From the NCBI RefSeq assembly GCF_003324165.1, contig NW_025407885.1, positions 23,792-87,791 on the forward strand: a stretch of DNA of 64,000 nucleotides, in the 5' to 3' direction. Position numbers and translations under genes: made by a program. How positions within the stretch are numbered: the first letter of the stretch is position 1; each line of letters opens with the position of its first letter. Shown here piece by piece: positions 20,135 to 32,700 of this stretch. The stretch is from Naegleria lovaniensis. Its lineage: Eukaryota; Heterolobosea; Eutetramitea; Acrasida; Naegleriidae. A model generated the notes under the pieces. That model worked only from the letters and a program-made list of their open reading frames with translations. It did no database searches and was not told the origin of the DNA.

Positions 20135-23100
20135 TTAGGCCAAGTACTGATACCAATTCGAGTCGTCGTTCACTCGTTTCATGTATTCTTGTTGAAGAAG
20201 GGAGTCAATGGCTCTTTTGATATCTACAGTTGTTGGTTTGAAGGTTGGTGAAAGTTGTGTGAGCAACAAGTTCACGAGTTGCTTGTGCTCAATGAGCTTT
20301 CGTGCTTTCAAGATTCTCACAATGGCTGCTTGGATGACATATCGTCGATCTTCTTGAATTTGTGAATAAATTTTGTCATTCAATGGGTGATCTCTTCCAG
20401 TATTTTCGTGGTATTGCTTGATGGTGTATTGAAAGAGAGCAATTTTGTTCTTCTTACTGTTGAAATTTTCATTAATTTGGATGATTGAGTTTCGGTCGAG
20501 AGTTGAATGACCTGAAGAATGTTCAACATCAAATAATTTCAACGAGTGCAAAGGTGTGAATACTTGAATAAATTCATCCAATTCCAGACCAGTCTCATCT
20601 AATAATTGTTGAACAGTCCACTTGATAGTAGACACGTCCTCTGGTGTCGATTCATTGGAAGATCCATGCATTTTGTTGAATGGAAGCAACAATGCAAGCT
20701 GAACCATGGAAACGTTGAATTCATAGTAGGGTGATGACGATTTCATAAAGTATCCTCGTACCACTCCTTTGGATAAAATATTGAGCCATGTTAAATGTCT
20801 ACCGGAGTGTTGATTGGCATAGAATTTGGAAAAATCGTTCATACGGTCAACAATTACATGAGGTACAATAAACTTGTTGTTTCTGCTTGGAGACATCAGG
20901 GAAGATACTTGCAAGGGCCAATATCCTCGAGTTAAAACAGTGCACGACAAGTGTATCTTGTGTGTGTTGGTTGAGGGAGTTTCATTTTCATGCTGCTTAA
21001 ATTGTTCGTTCAAATTTCTTGCAACATCCAAGTCATTGATCACTTTATACTGGTCATATCGAAATCACATTAAATCTATGCCACTTACTTGTTTGAATTT
21101 TGTAAATATGACTAAATGGACACACTTTTTTCAACTTGTTGATCATTATCAACTCTGTTTCTTGTTGAGATGTGTCGCCCTCTGATGAAAAGATGAGCAG
21201 TCTTCTCGACAGAAATACCTTGTAAAATTGAACAAAAACGTCCATGTCGTTCAATAATGTGCAAATCATAACACAACGATCTAAGCCATCTTCTAAATTA
21301 GAGTCATCCATGGAGCTGGAAGGAAGGGCTGTTTTTGAATTGGCTTTCAACAAATGGTTGGTATACCTGGCCAAACTTTCTGCACTTCGTATGCTTGCAT
21401 TGGTTTGATAGACGGGAGGATTGTTGAAAATTTCTTTGAATGCCTTATCTTTTGTCACATTTAGATCAAAGTTACCTCCAAAGATATTGTTGACAATGTT
21501 TCCAAATTTCAAATAATTTTCAATAAATATTTCAATGAACAATATTGAATCAATGTTGTCTTCAGCACAATTTTCAAATTTAGATTTTAGCTCATTAGAA
21601 ATGTCCACAAGTACTTTGTCTCGTAACTTTCTTGAAAGCACATTAAATGCATTCTTGCGCGTTGATTTCATGATCAGCTTGAACAGTAATTCTAACTCGT
21701 GTGTAAAATGTTCAACATCATTCAACCATTGATCAATCTCACTGAACAAGAAATCCTTGGATGATGACATGGATTGAGTTGGTAACGGAGATCTCGGAGA
21801 CCTTTCAATTATAGTGTCATTAGTGATGTTAACCATGTTCATTCCCTCTACAAATGTGTCAACACAAATCTTGGTTAGAGTATCCTTGGAACTTGCGTTG
21901 ATATAATGTAAAATTATTTTGTTACTTTCTTGGTCAATTCGTGTTAAGGCATGTTTGATGTAGGTTCGTACAGCCTGGTCTGAGGCTATCAGCAACTGTG
22001 ATATCAGAGATGAAACTTCACTAGCGTAATATTCAACACTGCTGTGAAGAAGGAATCGTTCAAAATCGATGGTATAAAAGAGCGGGTAGTATGCAACTCG
22101 TTTTTTTGAGCCTCCTTTGTAGTGATCATTTTTCACTTCGGTAAACAGAGAGTTGTAATAATCTCCAATAAATGGCTGTAGCTTTGAATTGAATCCTTCA
22201 AGAGATGTCAAATGCAAATACTTGATATTGAAATAGTAATCCTCTTCAATGTCCAAGCTTAAATCTACAAAGGATCGAATTACCGATTTAAGAAGTGGAT
22301 AGTATTCGTCTACGGATGAAGAGAGAGCTGCTTTCGATCTCAGTGGTGAGTGTGCATTTCTGTCTTTCTCGATTGCTTGCAACACAGTGTGATATAGTAT
22401 ATATTTGTCAAAATAGATAACCTCTTCTGGTAGTGGTGAATTTTCATCTGCATCTTGTGTTGGTGGGCTTTCAATTTCATTAGTTGCAACAAAATGTCTT
22501 TCAATATTTACAAAATCCTGGTTGTTCTTGTGATTGCTGTCACATCTTTCAAAAAAGAATTCTCTCCAAAGTAAGTAACAAGTCGTTCTGGTGTGGTAGA
22601 CATGATTACTTTCGCTAAAATGTTTGATGAGTTTCAAATTTACAGGAGAAACATTGTTCTTGTCGCTAGTATTGGGTGATTGTCTATTAGACTTTCGTTT
22701 ACATTCCATGTCGTTTATCCAATCTGTGTTGAGGTAATGAAATACCTTGTTCATAAATTCACAAGAAATTACAAAATTCTTCCAAGATTCTGAATATTGT
22801 TTCAACAATGAAAAACCTCTCAAATCTTTCAGTCTTTGTCCAATTAATTCTTGTTGAATAAATCTAGCAATTAATCTCTTAAACATAAAATATAGAGTAC
22901 ATGGTTGAATATCACCTTCTTGCGGAATAACCGTTGCATGAGGATTTTGTGCCAACACACTTTGGTCAGGTAATTCATAACATTGGCAAGTGCTTAGTTT
23001 ATATACAATATTATGCAATTGTTCAATGTCATGAGTCAATTTTGCTTTCAAAGGATCGAACAAAATTTTCCACAAATCTCGTTCCAAGCTTTCCCACAAG

Positions 23101-23426
23101 GCACTAAAATTAACAGCTTTAATTGCGAGCGAGGGTCTACTTCTCCTCATCAATCCCGAATTATTTCTATTCCCTCCACCACGATTAATAACTGATGATG
23201 AAGCATTACCACTTCTCGGATTTACTCCACTATTCTGAAGAGGATGATGAATGTTATTATTATTTCTTGGATGGGTAGTTTCATCATCTCTATTTCCAGC
23301 AGCAGAGTGAGATCTTCTCCGTTCGCTCATTTTTTGCAACGATGTCTTCTTCAAAGAGAACGTTGTTTGGATCATCATCTCGAAAGGATTCAAGAGAAAG
23401 AAAAGTCTCTTGGATTTCATCTTCAT
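20135..23426 (-). CDS. Cullin (SCF/CRL scaffold), large
   Basis: Exons 23426-21089 and 21042-20135. The 46-nt intron (GTAAGT...ATAAAG) completes an ATG codon across the junction, giving KIQTM-INDLDVARNLNEQF, which aligns with the conserved cullin KLQRMFQD..SKDLNEQF block. The product is 1081 residues against the usual 750-800; extra length is an N-terminal polar extension and inserts. Cullin-homology marks are FYKVFLSRRLL, INKLKKVCPF, and the C-terminal winged helix DRRYVIQAAIVRILKARK with the neddylation Lys (near residue 1024), then RAIDSLLQQEYMKR and YLA. It would scaffold a RING ubiquitin ligase; the subfamily is unclear, though NLNEQF is CUL1-like. ATG 23426 was chosen as first in frame; 23330 (MSERRR) is an alternative. 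Confidence 0.88.
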
Positions 23427-23482
23427 CAATAATGATGAGTCTTGTGAAGAATTGTTGAGTCAATAATTACGAAAAAGAAAAA
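23427..23482. promoter_or_regulatory. 56-bp divergent promoter, cullin/SUV3
   Basis: Only 56 bp separate the divergent start codons of cullin and the SUV3 helicase, so both must share a tiny regulatory region or one starts inside the other's leader. If the cullin starts at 23330, the gap is 152 bp. Confidence 0.5.
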
Positions 23483-26400
23483 ATGAAAAAGTTCATACTT
23501 TCCACATCCAACAACACGAATTTTAAGAGTGCTTTTTCTCATCATCATGAGGATGTTCGGATGGCGTCCTACTTGTTGAGACCGGAACGGTTTTATGCCC
23601 TTGCTTCAAGTGTTAAATTTCTAATGACTCAAGATGCTTTATTCGGAATGAGAAATTTCTCAACTCAAAATGCCTCTCTGTACGGAGAGGATAATTATCA
23701 AAATAATAATAACAGAAAATTCGGAAATACATCCTTCACTCCTAACAATGAAGAATCGAGGAAATTCAAGGACCATGAACGTAAAAAAGTTCCTCCTCAA
23801 CATTACGCTCAAAAATCACGAGATACTTGGCCAATGTTCAAGGACGAACAATTAGAAAATGATGACACTCGACACAATAACATGAATAGAAACAGATCCA
23901 GACATCATCATCAAGGACATCAATTCAATAGAACGCATAATAAGACACAGCAAGAACGGAACAAGTCAGAGACATCAGTGGAGAATGAAGTTGCTTCGAT
24001 GGTGTCCAAACTACTTTCAAGATCAAATTTCGAACAAAAACAGGTCGATAGGTATAAGGACTGGAAATACCCAAAATTCACTATCAAATGTCCCGATAAC
24101 TTTGACTTTACTAGCGCACCAACAAAAGAGCATGACCCCACTTTAATGTTAACCCCTTTTGACGAAGACAAGGCGAAAATGTTTAAAACATTTATGCTCA
24201 ATTATGTGAAGAAGAATTCAAGTTTTAAAGCCAAGTGTACATCGATGAACTATGAATTTTTATTTGACATATTCTGTTTGGAGATATTGGAACGTGCAAA
24301 AATACAACCTGAAATTGCAACTTTAGTGGACGAGGTAATCAATTTTCATCCAGAGAAAATTGTTATGAGAAATCAAAAAGGTGGTGACGACTCTATTTTT
24401 TCGAATGTGATTAATACAGATATGAAGCTTTATGATTTTGCAACTATTACGGAACACACGTTGGGAAACAGTAACTTTTCAACAGAGCTGTCGAAATGGT
24501 TCAACACTTTCATTCAGCAAAAGTATCCTTCAGACTTTAGATTATATATAGAGGCACTTCGTTGTTGTGACATGACCAATCCATTCAAATTCTACAAGAA
24601 GTCAATACCTTTCGGAAGAAAAGTGATTTATCATCTTGGACCAACAAACTCTGGAAAAACTCATGCTGCTCTTACGGCCTTATCGACCGCTGAAAATGGT
24701 GTTTATTGTGGGCCGTTGAGATTACTTGCCCAAGAGGTTTTCACCAAGATGAACACAAGGTATGGATGTAAATGTAACTTATTAACAGGGCAAGAAAAGA
24801 GAATAATTCCTGGAGCAAATCATGTTGCATGTACAGTCGAAATGGCAGATTTGAATGAAATTTATGATGTTGCTGTAATTGATGAGATTCAAATGATTTC
24901 TGACGCTCAAAGAGGCTCTGCTTGGACTAGAGCTCTTTTAGGCTTGAAAGCAAGGGAAATTCATGTTTGTGGTGATGGAAGCGCATTAGAGATTGTAAAG
25001 AACTTGGTTTTTGGAGATAATTCCAAATTATCAGAAGATACTAGCATTGAGGTTATTGAAGTAGACAATCCCAATCACATTCCAACAGAAGATGAAACAG
25101 CCACAGGAGAAAATCTTTATCATTATCATCAACCAGTTGCTGCTGATAAGCTTCTCTACTTTTCAAAACCAGGAATTTCAGACACATTAGAAGTGGTGCC
25201 ATATACTCGAATGAAGCCCTTAGAGATTTGCTCGGAATCGTTACAGGGAGATGTCAAGAATATCAAAGATTTTGATTGCATCGTTACCTTTTCCAGGAAT
25301 GAAATTTATGAAATTAAGAAATTAATTGAAGTGAATACCGGTATTAAGTGTTGCGTTATTTATGGAGCATTACCTCCTGAAGTAAGAACAGATCAGGCAG
25401 AACTGTTTAATGATAGTGCCGATAAGGAGCAGGATGAATTTGGAAACAGAGACTACTCGGTGTTGGTTGCCAGCGATGCTGTTGGTATGGGCCTTAACTT
25501 GAACATTAAGCGCGTTGTGTTCTACAAAATGTCTAAATTTGAAAATGCCAAACAATCCAATGCTCCTCTTGAGCCATCTTTGGTGAAGCAAATTGCAGGA
25601 AGAGCTGGACGTAGGGGTTTTCACGAACATGGACAAGTCACAACATTTTTTGACACTGATTTAGAGTACCTTCATCAATGCATGAATTCTCCAAACACAG
25701 CCATTGAACAAGCAGGTCTATTTCCTGAATGGTCTCAGATTGAAGAATTCGCCAAAGTTTACAAGAATCTTAAGGACAATGATGAAATAACTGCTATTCC
25801 TATAAGGGATGTGTTGGAAAAATTCTTCTCCTTGAGCAAAATTCATAAGGACTTTTTCTTTTGTGATGTTCAAGAAACATTAGAATTGGCAGCTGCAATT
25901 GATGAAGCCGGTCCCAATATGACACTGAAACAAAAATTCGACTTTGTGAATGCACCAGTACCTGGGTTTGATAGAGCTAAGGAGATGCACATTCGTTATG
26001 TAGAAGATTTCTCCAATCCAAAAATTGCAACTGTTCCATTACATATTGACTTGCAAAACATTTTAAGGATTTTGGATAAAATTCGAGAAAAGTCCAAAAC
26101 AGAGTCTAAAATTCAAACAGGCTTTAATTCAGTGGGAGTATATCTTCAAGAAGCTTTAAAGAATATTGAATTTTATCACAGAATGATTGACTTGTATATG
26201 TGGCTAGCAAACAAATATCCCTTAAGATTTGACAAAGATGCTGCAGAACAAGCACGAGATGTGTTGATGAGTGAATTGACCGAGTCTCTTTTTAATCAAA
26301 CAGAGGAGAATAAGAAATTGAAATCCATAGGCATGCTCAAAGAAAATGCTCCAAGAGCATTTGAATATGTCTCATTTAAGAGAAACAATCGAAATCCTAA

Positions 26401-26566
26401 CCAGCCACCTCTCGATCCAAGTTTGCAAGGCCTTAGACGTGTCATGATTGGAGGAAAAGAGTATTTCAGAAAGAATCAATACCAAGTAGTGACTCTCGAT
26501 GGAAAGCAAACCAAAGATATTGTGGATGTCATGGTTGAAACTATGGATCAAGAGCAGAAACAATAA
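23483..26566 (+). CDS. SUV3-type ATP-dependent RNA helicase, mitochondrial
   Basis: 1027 residues, one exon. SUV3 is the DExH helicase that unwinds RNA for mitochondrial RNA degradation and processing. Motifs in order: HLGPTNSGKTHAAL (Walker A, near 386), VIDEIQMISDAQRG (DEIQ, near 467), VCGDGSALEIV, VTFSRNEIY, CCVIYGALPPEVR, VLVASDAVGMGLNL and KQIAGRAGRRG (motif VI, near 706). After the core comes a helical SUV3 C-terminal region. The N-terminal 150 residues are basic and Asn/His/Gln-rich and could carry a mitochondrial targeting signal, though the very start is not a classic presequence. It is longer than the human protein (about 790) because of this N-terminal and C-terminal extra sequence. 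Confidence 0.93.
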   Translation: MKKFILSTSNNTNFKSAFSHHHEDVRMASYLLRPERFYALASSVKFLMTQDALFGMRNFSTQNASLYGEDNYQNNNNRKFGNTSFTPNNEESRKFKDHERKKVPPQHYAQKSRDTWPMFKDEQLENDDTRHNNMNRNRSRHHHQGHQFNRTHNKTQQERNKSETSVENEVASMVSKLLSRSNFEQKQVDRYKDWKYPKFTIKCPDNFDFTSAPTKEHDPTLMLTPFDEDKAKMFKTFMLNYVKKNSSFKAKCTSMNYEFLFDIFCLEILERAKIQPEIATLVDEVINFHPEKIVMRNQKGGDDSIFSNVINTDMKLYDFATITEHTLGNSNFSTELSKWFNTFIQQKYPSDFRLYIEALRCCDMTNPFKFYKKSIPFGRKVIYHLGPTNSGKTHAALTALSTAENGVYCGPLRLLAQEVFTKMNTRYGCKCNLLTGQEKRIIPGANHVACTVEMADLNEIYDVAVIDEIQMISDAQRGSAWTRALLGLKAREIHVCGDGSALEIVKNLVFGDNSKLSEDTSIEVIEVDNPNHIPTEDETATGENLYHYHQPVAADKLLYFSKPGISDTLEVVPYTRMKPLEICSESLQGDVKNIKDFDCIVTFSRNEIYEIKKLIEVNTGIKCCVIYGALPPEVRTDQAELFNDSADKEQDEFGNRDYSVLVASDAVGMGLNLNIKRVVFYKMSKFENAKQSNAPLEPSLVKQIAGRAGRRGFHEHGQVTTFFDTDLEYLHQCMNSPNTAIEQAGLFPEWSQIEEFAKVYKNLKDNDEITAIPIRDVLEKFFSLSKIHKDFFFCDVQETLELAAAIDEAGPNMTLKQKFDFVNAPVPGFDRAKEMHIRYVEDFSNPKIATVPLHIDLQNILRILDKIREKSKTESKIQTGFNSVGVYLQEALKNIEFYHRMIDLYMWLANKYPLRFDKDAAEQARDVLMSELTESLFNQTEENKKLKSIGMLKENAPRAFEYVSFKRNNRNPNQPPLDPSLQGLRRVMIGGKEYFRKNQYQVVTLDGKQTKDIVDVMVETMDQEQKQ

Positions 26567-26704
26567 AATTGTTGAATACTTCAACCATTTCAGCACGTTA
26601 TTCGGTTCATTTTAACAAATTTATCGCTTGTCAATCCAAACGAAGAGTCCGTCAATGAATTTGTAAAGAGCACATGTCATTGGTTTTTAAATAACAATTA
26701 AAAA

Positions 26705-29700
26705 ATGTCAAACAATGGCAACAACAACTGGGAACGTTCTATTTTCCACATCTCTGAGTTTGATGATGAAGTCGTAGTTGTAGGAGGAACAAGTCCTCTC
26801 GTACTGCTGACACTGCTGAGTTCTGTCGGCATTGTACTGTTTTTCATCATTTATACACTATACAAAAAACACAAAGCATCCCAACAACAGCCTTCCGAGA
26901 CAAGTGACAGCAACCCGAACTTGAACCCCTCCCGAGCGTCCATCTTGAACAACATTGCCCGTAATAGTTTATTCAACAACCACAACAACAACAACTACTC
27001 GAATACCATCACTCCCGAACAATTACTTGCGTTGCGAAGAGAAATTGGGCTTTTTGATGCAGCTGCACTCGAAGAGTTGGCGGGAAATGACACGGTTACA
27101 ACCTCAACGACCGTAAAAAATGGAACACGGAGTTCAACGAGGCGAAAAGTTTCGCAAAAGCCTTTGTCATCCTTGCATTTCAATTACTCGACGACGGCCG
27201 AGTCGTTAAGCGATCGGAAATTGGAAAGTGATGATGAAAGTATTGTTACAAGCCGTAGCAGTAGTGTTAGAGAGGAGGATCAAGAGGCGCTTGTTACTCA
27301 GCGTTCTAATAATTGGGATTCTGAATCGATGAGAACATATCGAGCTTCGATGAGAGTTGCTATGGAACATCAAGCCAATGCAGTTGGAGAATTGGAATCT
27401 CTAATTGAAAATATGATTATGACAAAACATAATTATGGAGAATCGTTACAAGCTTTATTGATTAATTTTGCTGTAAAAATTTATCATCTTCTTATTGCTT
27501 TGAGGATTGACTACAACAAACTCAAAGACGACTATTCAAAAATGGTGACAGTATTGAAAGATGCTTTCACACAATATACACATGAAAGCGCAAAAGCACT
27601 CATGAATAATAACTCGCTCATCGTAAAATTAGAGAGTCAATTAGAACAGAAAGAGTTGAAAACAGAAACATTGAATAATCAACTCACATTCAAAGAAAAA
27701 GAAATCGATATTCTTAAAGAATCACTCTCAACCAAACAAACGGAAATTAACAATTTACAACAACAACTTACTGAAGAACGAAACAAGGTCATTGATCGAA
27801 TTGAAAAAAGTAGTATGGAGTCTTCCAAGTTTCATGAGCAAAGTAAAGAGCTAATAGAATCTCATCGAAAGCAATTATCAGATTTGGAAAATGTGTATCA
27901 GTCCAAAATTCATACTCTTCAACAATTGCAACAAAAATTAAGTTTCGACAATGAGCATTTGCAGAAATCATTAAGCAATACAGAAAATCGACTGAAAGAT
28001 TTACAAGAGCAATACAATGTTCTCAAGAAGGAAAGGGACAATTCAAGTACGTCTCTTCAAACTGCAACAGAAAATATTCGTAATCTCGAGTTACAACTGA
28101 AGGAAACAAAACAAGAAAAGGACAAGGAAATTTCATTAATAACTTCTAAATTAGAATCAGTTCAAGAACTTTTTTCACAGAATCAAAAAGTAATCAAAGA
28201 TTTGGAAGAGCTCAAAAATAACCAATCACAATCGAAATTAACCCAACAACAGGAGCATGAACTCGAGCTAAACAGGTTGCATCAACAGATTACAGCTAAA
28301 GAAGAGGCTATAACAAGTCAGAATATTCAATGTCGGTCGTTGGAAGAGAAGCTATTACAATTGACATCCGATGAAAAGCAAAAGACTACACAATTGGAGG
28401 AAGCGAACAAAAAATTAAGCACATTGCAACAAGAGTTAGAGAATTACCACAAGTTTTCAAAGGAGCTTGCCTCAAAGTGTGAGGAAAAGGATCTTACTAT
28501 TGCAAAGCTCAACAATGAAATCAAATTTCAAAATGACAAACTCCAATATGAAATGGAGAAACGGAAGACAGAAAATATTGAGAAAGACGCCAAACTGCAT
28601 GAGTTACAAAACAGATTGGTAACCTTGGAGACTGAGTTAAAAGATGTTACTCACAAATACGAAAATTCTAGAATGAAGTTGGAGCTCTCTGAAAAGAAAA
28701 ACGAAGAGTTGACATCGGAGGTCCTTCGAATGACAGAGGAGTACAACACACAGAAAAAATTATTGCAAACAGAAATAGAAAAATTGAACGAGAAGCTTCA
28801 TCAAGGTTTGGAAAAGCAAATTTCTATAGAACGAGCACACTTGGACAAGGTTCAAGAATTGAAAGACAAAATTGTAAATCTAGAAACTGAAAATCGTACT
28901 CTTAACAATCAATTGCAAGAAGCGAAAAAATCTCTTGAAAACCTGAGCTCACAAAAAGAACAAACAACCAAGACATTAGAGGAGAGAAAAACCGAGCTTA
29001 CCCAAAATCAATCAGAGATTCAAGAAAAGACCAGACAAGTTGAAAAATTGAATAACAAGCTCTCTAAGAAAGAACAATGGATTAGCGCTCTAAAATCTGA
29101 AAAAGAAAGATTGGAACAGAAACTCAAAGAGCAAGAATTACTCGTCACAGAGGCGGAGGCTAAGGTCGTCACAAAGCAGCAAGAAATAGAAAAACTAGAG
29201 CAAATAGTGACAATTCTGCGCGACGAGAAAGACAAGCAGAAAAATACGATTGAGCAGCTCAATAGGGAAATGAGCACTCTGACCGAGAGCAAGACTGTAT
29301 TACAAAAAGATTTAGAAAATTTGAACACACTCATTTGTGAACAGAAAGAAATCATTATTAAGAAACAACAATCAATCACAGATTTAGAAAATAAGAATTC
29401 TGAATTGACACAACAATCTGAAATACTTGCTTCACAACTTGAACGTGAAAAAGTGCAACTTGCCTCGTCTATTGAAAAACATAAGTTAGAGACTGGAAAT
29501 CTCCAAGATCAGTTGGAGAAGAAAGAGAAAGAGCTCGAGAATTTGAAAGGAAAGCTCTCAGAAGCCACAACAAGAACAAACCTCCTCGAACAAGATAAAA
29601 TTGAAATGGAGAAAAAGCTAACAGATGCCTCCAATGAGTTGCAAAATACGCAACAGACCTTAAATCACGTTAACAACGAACATGAAAAGTTAGACTCTAG

Positions 29701-32700
29701 TTACCAAAATGCTCTTAACGATATCAATAATTTGAAGAGAGAAGTTCAAGAGCTGCAGTCAGAATTGAACGAGAAAATTCAAGCCATTTCCAACTTGGAA
29801 AAGACAAATAGCGATTTATCAAAGAAAAACGAAACTGAAACCTCAAGTTTGACAAAACAAAAACAAGAATTCTTGACACAAGTTGAGAAACAAAAGACAG
29901 AAATTGAAATTCTGAAGAACAGTTTGCACAACAAAGAATCAGAATTTGACAGTGTTTTGGTGCTGAAAAACTCGCTTGAAAACTCGAAAATCCAGTTGGA
30001 ACAGCAAGTTGAAGCCTTGTCTCAAGACCTCCATAATGTGAGCGAATCATTGACTGCTTTGAGAAACGAAAACGAGAAATTAACTCGTCAACATCGTGAT
30101 ACGTTAAAAGAGCTAGAGGACCACAAGAACATTGCAACACAGCAAATACATGAGTTGTCCAAAGAGAAGGACTGCTTAACTCTTGAAAGGAATGAGCTGA
30201 GGTACAAATTACATGAAAAAGAAGAGCTACTCAAATATCAAGAATCACAGCATAAACAGTTGCAAGAGCAAGTAATGACAACAACCGTAGAGTTGACATC
30301 CAAAACGAAAGATCACGAACACAATCAACAACAAATTCGTCGTTTAGAGAAAGAGTTGGATCAGCTTAAACACGAAAAGAATGAATTATCCAGGACCATC
30401 AACGAAAAAGAGAAAGCTTTTGAAAAACAAAACTCAGAGTTATTGGTACTTCAAGAAAAACTTGCTAATTCTAAGAAAGACCTTGAAAATTTGAAAAAAG
30501 AATGCGAAACCAAAGATTCCAAGCTTTCTGAGGCTTTGGAGAGAGGTCGAAAATTGGAGATGAATCTCTTAGAAGTACAAAACAAGTTCGACACAATTTC
30601 AAAGCAAATGGAAGCTGAGAAAAATTCTCATCTGGAATTGTTGCAAAAGCAAAAAATAGATATGGAAAAGCTTGAAAAAGAAATTTCCAAATTAACACAG
30701 CATTACAATGAGCAAAAAATAGATATGGACAATCAGGTACGAGACTTGACTCACAAGAATCACACTTTGGAAAGTGAAATTTCAGAAAAACAAAATCAAT
30801 TGCACGAACAGGACAAAAAGATTACAGAACTTCAACAATCATTGCAAGGAATTGAAAAACAACTTTCAGAAAGAATGTTGAAATATGATAACTTGCAAAA
30901 ATTGTATGATGAGGAAAAGAACAAGTATTCTCAACATGTTACTACGAATACTGCTCAGCTCCAAAGGATTATGGAACAGTTGGAAAATGAAAAAATCTCA
31001 CATCATCATGAGCTTCAACAGAGCAAGCAAGAGTTAAATGATTTGGAGCAAAAGTACCACAAGGAAAATAACATCTTCAAAGAACAATTGGACACATCAT
31101 CTCTAGCTTTAAAATCAAAGCAACAAGAATTGGAAGCACAATATCTCAAAATGAAAATACTTGAAGAAGAACTTGAAAAACGTAAATCAGAAGTGGAAGA
31201 GTTGCAACATCAAAACAAGAAGCAGCAGGAAGATTATTCCAAATTGTCACAAGACACGGCAGCCATGAAAGAGACTCACCATGAAAAAATGGTAGATCAT
31301 GAGAAACGTATGAACATGATCGAAAATAGTCTGCATCTTAAACAAACCCAAATCACACAGCTTGAAAAACAGATTCTTGCAAAGGAAGAAGAGATATCAG
31401 AGCTAAACAAGACAATCACATCCAAGAGTGAAAATATTTCCTCAATGCGTGACTTGTTAACAGATATTGCTCGAAAATTGAACGTTAAAACAGATGCAAA
31501 AGATGTATCATCCTTTAATGCTCTGTTAGGTGAAGTTGATAAGACTCTAGAATCTCAAAAAGCATTGTCACAGCAGTTGCAAGATGCAAAACAGTCACTG
31601 CAAGCGAGCAAACAGGATCTTGACAAGAGCAACAAAAAGATCAAAAAGGCGATGGACAAGCAGAGCACACTCCAACAACAATATGATGACTTGAACGAGA
31701 AACACAAGAAACTTTTAGAGGATCAAGCCACTTCCAAGCTATCATTGGAAGAGAGCAGTAAGCAAATCATCAACCTCAACAACCAGATCGATTTACTTAA
31801 TACCCAAATTAATAATTTAGACAATACTCTTTCCAAACTCAATCAAGAGAAGACTGATTTTATACAACAAAAACAAAAGCAAGATAGAGAAAATGATGAA
31901 CTTATCAAAGCAGAAAGAAAAAAATATATCAAAGAGGTTGAAAAGTGCAACAGTCTATCTCAAGATCTTGACAACACCCAACAAGCACTCGATAAGATCT
32001 CAAAAGAACTTGCTGCCTTGCGTGACAATAATGACACATTGACTCAATCTTTACACATTGCCGAGACAAATGCTACAAGAAACATTGAAGACCTTAAAAA
32101 ACGCTTGAAAGAACGAGACGATACAATTCAACATTTGGAAGAGGAAAAGCAAACTGCCATTGCCAACTATATTTCACAACTTCAGGGAGTACAAGAAGGC
32201 AAAAATTTAGCTGAAGTCAGACTTGAAAAGCTTGAAGAACAAAACCATCAAAACCTCACAACGATCGACAATCTCAAAAAAGAGCGTGATGATCTGAAAC
32301 AACAAGTTGACAAACTCAACGTGGAAATCAACAAACCATTCATTTGTGAGAAATGTGGAGAGTTAGAAAAGAAATTGCATGACCATGAGGAAAAGTTAAA
32401 AAAAGTTACTCTCGAAAAGGAACAAGAACAAAGTGAGCACGCCAAAACAACCATCTCTGCTATTCAACAATTCGAAGAACACCTCAACTCTGACATTTCC
32501 CAAAAGTATCAATCATACGAAACCAAGATCATTTCTCTGACCACTAAATTGAATACTCTAGAGAAAAAATTATCTCTTCTCAAGAAACCAAAAGAGCAAA
32601 AGAAGGAAGAAATTATACCACCCAGCACGCCAAAGAATGATGAGCATGACGCTGCTATAAAATTCATGGAAATGATGACAGAAGTTGGTTTCACATATGC

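Noticed and set aside
19933-20251. Possible small plus-strand gene downstream of the cullin
   Set aside because: The frames run into antisense of the conserved cullin C-terminus, lack a good start and match nothing recognised.
21043-21088. Apparent frameshift in the cullin gene
   Set aside because: Using the ATAAAG acceptor at 21043 makes the phases agree and restores the conserved Met and downstream block, so a normal 46-nt intron explains it.
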